This document shows positions 61,442 to 64,000 of a stretch of 64,000 nt of DNA, in pieces. A model generated the notes under the pieces. The model was not told the origin of the DNA. It ran no database searches and saw only the letters and a list, made by a program, of their open reading frames with translations. The translations under genes were made by a program, and so were the position numbers. How positions within the stretch are numbered: the stretch's first letter is position 1; the number at the start of each line of letters is the position of its first letter. Origin of the DNA: Caecitellus pseudoparvulus (taxonomy: Eukaryota; Bigyra: Bicosoecida); NCBI GenBank assembly GCA_965644315.1, contig CBFFRQ010000149.1:48941-112940 (forward strand), written 5' to 3'.

Positions 61442-63646
61442 TCACTTCGGTAGGGCAGATCCCGCTGCCGTGGCTGTGCCTTGCGAAGCGCAGGAAAGTG
61501 TCAGCCGGTGAACGAGGTCGCCCCTCGTACCAATGCAAGACAACCCCGTTTCTTCACATCGTTGGCGAAGCTGGTCGATGGTCATCCGCGCTATCGAGTC
61601 CGGGTCCAGACAAGGGTCACCCTCAAGGAGAAGTCCAGACGCAAACTCCACGAGCGGGCTGTCCTCCAAACCAGATCCCGGACACTGCAACAGGCTAAGC
61701 TCCACTGGAGTGCAGTTCTTGTCCAATGCCAACCTCTCTGCGATCAGAGGGAGTGTGTTGTACAAGTGCGTCGCTGCTCCCGAGGAGTGCAGCTCTTGTT
61801 CCTCGGTTCCATCCTCGTGGTAGTAGTACACCTCCCACATTGCGGTGTAGGGGTGGACCAACACTGCGTAGCCTCGCTCGGGTTGTGACCCCCCCGAGTA
61901 CATGAGAGGTTCGTTTTGCCGAAGGACCATCCCGTGAAACCACTTTCGCAGTCGTGGCATGACTTCCTGTTGTGCACTGCCTCGACTCCGTGTATGACGG
62001 GGTTGACCCGGCACAGCAGATGCTGTGCCGGGCTTCTTGCTCCTCTTCTTCAAGGATGACAAGCCCCCTTGGTCCAGGTCCTGCAGCACCTCGCGATCAA
62101 GTCCATGGAGCAGCGTCGTCATGGTTTGGATCTGCTCCCAAAGCTCTGACGAGGCCCCGCGAGGGGGCTGGGCTTCAACCTCAGGCGCAGATTCCCCTTG
62201 TGCATCACGCACAGCTTTGGCAACGGCCTGATAAGCCACCTTCATGGGTCGCTTGTTGCGCCGGACTTGCATCAGTCGGGGCAGGTCTTCAAATGTGCGA
62301 TCTGCTGCCTCCCCTAATGCACGGTCGGCCTTTACAGTGAGATGGAGCAAGCTCAACGAGTGATTCTTTCGAAGCAGCCATGACTCGCTTCGGAGGCTGC
62401 GACGAGTGTAAAGCATCCGAAATGCAACAAGACCTGTGACCGCCTTGACCGTCAAGAGCAGAAGTGCCTTTTGGTCTGCGAGGAACGGCATCTGTGAGTG
62501 TCTTTCGCTCAACCTACCATTGAACGACTTGATGACGTTGTTGCAGTTCTCCACTACAAGCCTTGCGCTGCTTATCATCTCCGTTCGCAGATCCAAGCTA
62601 AGCAGCATCCCAGACGCCATGCGCAGCCTCTCGAGCTCTTCGGCATCCTCCCACCCAGCCTCAATGTGCTGGGTGATCTTGTCGGCCCACTGTTTGAGGT
62701 GGGATGGCTTGTCTCCCGCTACAATGTGCTTGTTGGAGTGCCAGTACAATGCATCTCCTAGCAGCAGATCGCCTGGCTCCATGACTCCATGGCGGCGCAG
62801 GGTTCGCACCGCGTCTGACGCCGCCGCAACTTCAGACTGTGATCCAGGCCCCATCTCAAAAATAGCCAAGGGAACTCCAGTGAGGTCTGTCACAAGCAGG
62901 AAGTCGTAACCTGGAATCTTGTGGTGGACGTTGTAGTGGGATTGGGGTCGGCCCGGCATCGCTTGCATCGGGATGGTTACCCCATCCACTGCCCCGACAA
63001 CACGGCCAAGTGCGCCGCCAAAAATCCCGTGAGACACGTCCCGCTGATCTTCGGGTATCTTGAGCATCAAATTTCTGGTGGCAACAGAGAGGACGAAGGG
63101 AATCACCTCCCGGAAGATCCCATGCATAGATCCTTCCGGCATCTTCGTAATGATCGCCAGAGCGGCAGGAGGGTGCCCACGGAGCTGGGAAATGCAAATG
63201 AAAATCCGTACAAAGGCTGAGTGCTGCTTGGTTTGCATGTTTTTGGCCTTTACGAGAGCTCTCTGGACTTCGTCAGAGAAGTGCCTGTACATCTCTGCGT
63301 TCATCCCCGTTAACCTCCAACAGTGCCTCGGGTTCTGCAGCGTCGCTTCAATAGACTGGCGAATGACAAGTGGCTTGATCCTACGAAGCCTACCTCTGCC
63401 TTTTGCTGCTCCGAACTTCGCTTCCCGCTGATCCCTGCGGGTGTAGCCTTCGGCTCGAAGCTGGCCTGCCAAGGCATGCACCGAGTGTACAAGCAACGAC
63501 TGCCCTGTGACAAGTGAGGCCGCACCAAGGTTCATCATGTGGGCACTTGCTTCAAGAATTCCTTGAGCTATTCCGCGTGACGACCTTTCCGGGACAGCTG
63601 TGGCCGTTCGCAACGGGGCGCCGGATCGGTCTCGTTTCGTCGCCAT
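61442..63646 (-). CDS. Harbinger/PIF DDE transposase B with C-terminal SAP domain
   Basis: A single-exon protein of 734 residues from ATG 63646 (two codons inside the open frame). The catalytic core has VVGAVDGVTIP (Asp near residue 219), LLLGDALYWHSN (Asp near 297) and RLVVENCNNVIKSFNG (Glu near 366), a complete DDE triad of the HARBI1 type. After a Lys/Ser-rich linker comes a domain with ERGYAVLVHPYTAMWEVYYY that is also present in transposase A. At about residues 688-718 there is a SAP motif (MTIDQLRQRCEETGLSCIG followed by TRGDLVHRL), a DNA-binding helix-extended loop-helix. The SAP fusion is not typical of Harbinger transposases and may help nuclear scaffold or target binding. No frame lesion is seen. 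Confidence 0.8.
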   Translation of the reverse strand: MATKRDRSGAPLRTATAVPERSSRGIAQGILEASAHMMNLGAASLVTGQSLLVHSVHALAGQLRAEGYTRRDQREAKFGAAKGRGRLRRIKPLVIRQSIEATLQNPRHCWRLTGMNAEMYRHFSDEVQRALVKAKNMQTKQHSAFVRIFICISQLRGHPPAALAIITKMPEGSMHGIFREVIPFVLSVATRNLMLKIPEDQRDVSHGIFGGALGRVVGAVDGVTIPMQAMPGRPQSHYNVHHKIPGYDFLLVTDLTGVPLAIFEMGPGSQSEVAAASDAVRTLRRHGVMEPGDLLLGDALYWHSNKHIVAGDKPSHLKQWADKITQHIEAGWEDAEELERLRMASGMLLSLDLRTEMISSARLVVENCNNVIKSFNGRLSERHSQMPFLADQKALLLLTVKAVTGLVAFRMLYTRRSLRSESWLLRKNHSLSLLHLTVKADRALGEAADRTFEDLPRLMQVRRNKRPMKVAYQAVAKAVRDAQGESAPEVEAQPPRGASSELWEQIQTMTTLLHGLDREVLQDLDQGGLSSLKKRSKKPGTASAVPGQPRHTRSRGSAQQEVMPRLRKWFHGMVLRQNEPLMYSGGSQPERGYAVLVHPYTAMWEVYYYHEDGTEEQELHSSGAATHLYNTLPLIAERLALDKNCTPVELSLLQCPGSGLEDSPLVEFASGLLLEGDPCLDPDSIARMTIDQLRQRCEETGLSCIGTRGDLVHRLTLSCASQGTATAAGSALPK

Positions 63647-64000
63647 CACCACTGGGTGAGAATTCGGCTTGGAAGAGGAAACCGGGCGAACAAATGGCGG
63701 AAGTTATGAGAAAGCTTGAGGTTGGCCATGAATTGCGTGAAATTTTTGAGCCAGCGCTTATTCTGAAAGAGGTAGACGGCCTTGGGTGATTGGCCGTTTT
63801 CTTTCGGTGCCCGTAACGCCAACGGCCAACGGCACCATCAAACAAAAAACTCAAATTTGAAGTATTTGAATTTTGGCGAAGCCCCCCCGCCGGGTCTTGT
63901 TGCGCAAAACCTCCAAGAACGCAAAATTGCTCTAAGAATGTTGAGCATAGTGCTAGACCTTATATCAGTTTGTCCTACATTTGCCCTTATTGCAGGGTTT

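Larger units (their letters stand above)
60000..63950. mobile_element. Harbinger/PIF-like DNA transposon B (ends not resolved)
   Basis: The element is defined by the convergent accessory gene and transposase. The ends are approximate because no terminal repeats were found by eye. The right flank (63,780-63,900) is AT-richer and contains GCCAACGGCCAACGGC. Confidence 0.5.

Overview
The window joins two very different kinds of DNA. Positions 1 to about 5,750 are extremely AT-rich and carry five minus-strand genes with short AT-rich spacers and no introns. The rest, to 64,000, is GC-rich nuclear DNA of a unicellular eukaryote: it has short GT-AG introns, a cytosolic ribosomal protein eL31 gene, a TTC4/CNS1-type co-chaperone, a GT61-type glycosyltransferase, giant cadherin/IPT receptor-like proteins, ankyrin-repeat genes and cut-and-paste DNA transposons. 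An alga or a related free-living protist is the best guess; the sequence alone does not fix the lineage. The AT-rich block looks like one end of an integrated polinton-like virus or virophage-like element, because it has compact co-directional genes, a protein with an adenovirus pVI-like amphipathic segment, and an H/NC-domain plus nucleotidyltransferase fusion. No capsid, ATPase, polymerase or integrase gene is inside the window to prove this.

Layout: 1-5,750 viral-type block with an AT-tract end; about 5,756-5,890 hairpin-rich junction; 5,880-11,697 a 5'-truncated RCC1/IPT/multi-TM receptor-like gene with one probable frameshift; 12,007-13,564 TTC4-like (minus, four exons); 13,919-14,672 eL31 (plus, four exons); 14,759-15,645 an Elp6-like gene (minus, three exons); 16,290-19,113 a multi-exon polytopic membrane protein; 19,575-25,508 four tandem ankyrin genes, built partly from an exact 1,641-bp repeat unit; 26,439-28,727 a GT61-like glycosyltransferase.

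From about 28,900 the window is transposon-rich. A Harbinger/PIF element (28,969-31,702) has an accessory ORF convergent with a spliced DDE transposase. A CACTA/Plavaka-like element of about 8.8 kb (32,917-41,697), bounded by 34/35-matching inverted repeats, carries a 1,230-codon transposase reading frame and a divergent three-exon accessory gene. Its 3' end is duplicated around a captured, PPR-like host gene fragment. A second Harbinger element (60,181-63,646) has a SAP domain fused to its transposase. A degenerate dispersed repeat, called R here, occurs three times, and two of the copies lie in opposite orientation on either side of the CACTA element.

Between the elements are a fifth ankyrin gene (44,167-45,216) and a giant cadherin/IPT/multi-TM gene (45,341-56,765, minus) of about 3,790 codons, interrupted by one in-frame TGA. 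Three large or conserved host genes each carry a single lesion (two in G5 runs, one TGA). This suggests either base-level assembly errors or recent pseudogenisation. No tRNA, rRNA or CRISPR was found.
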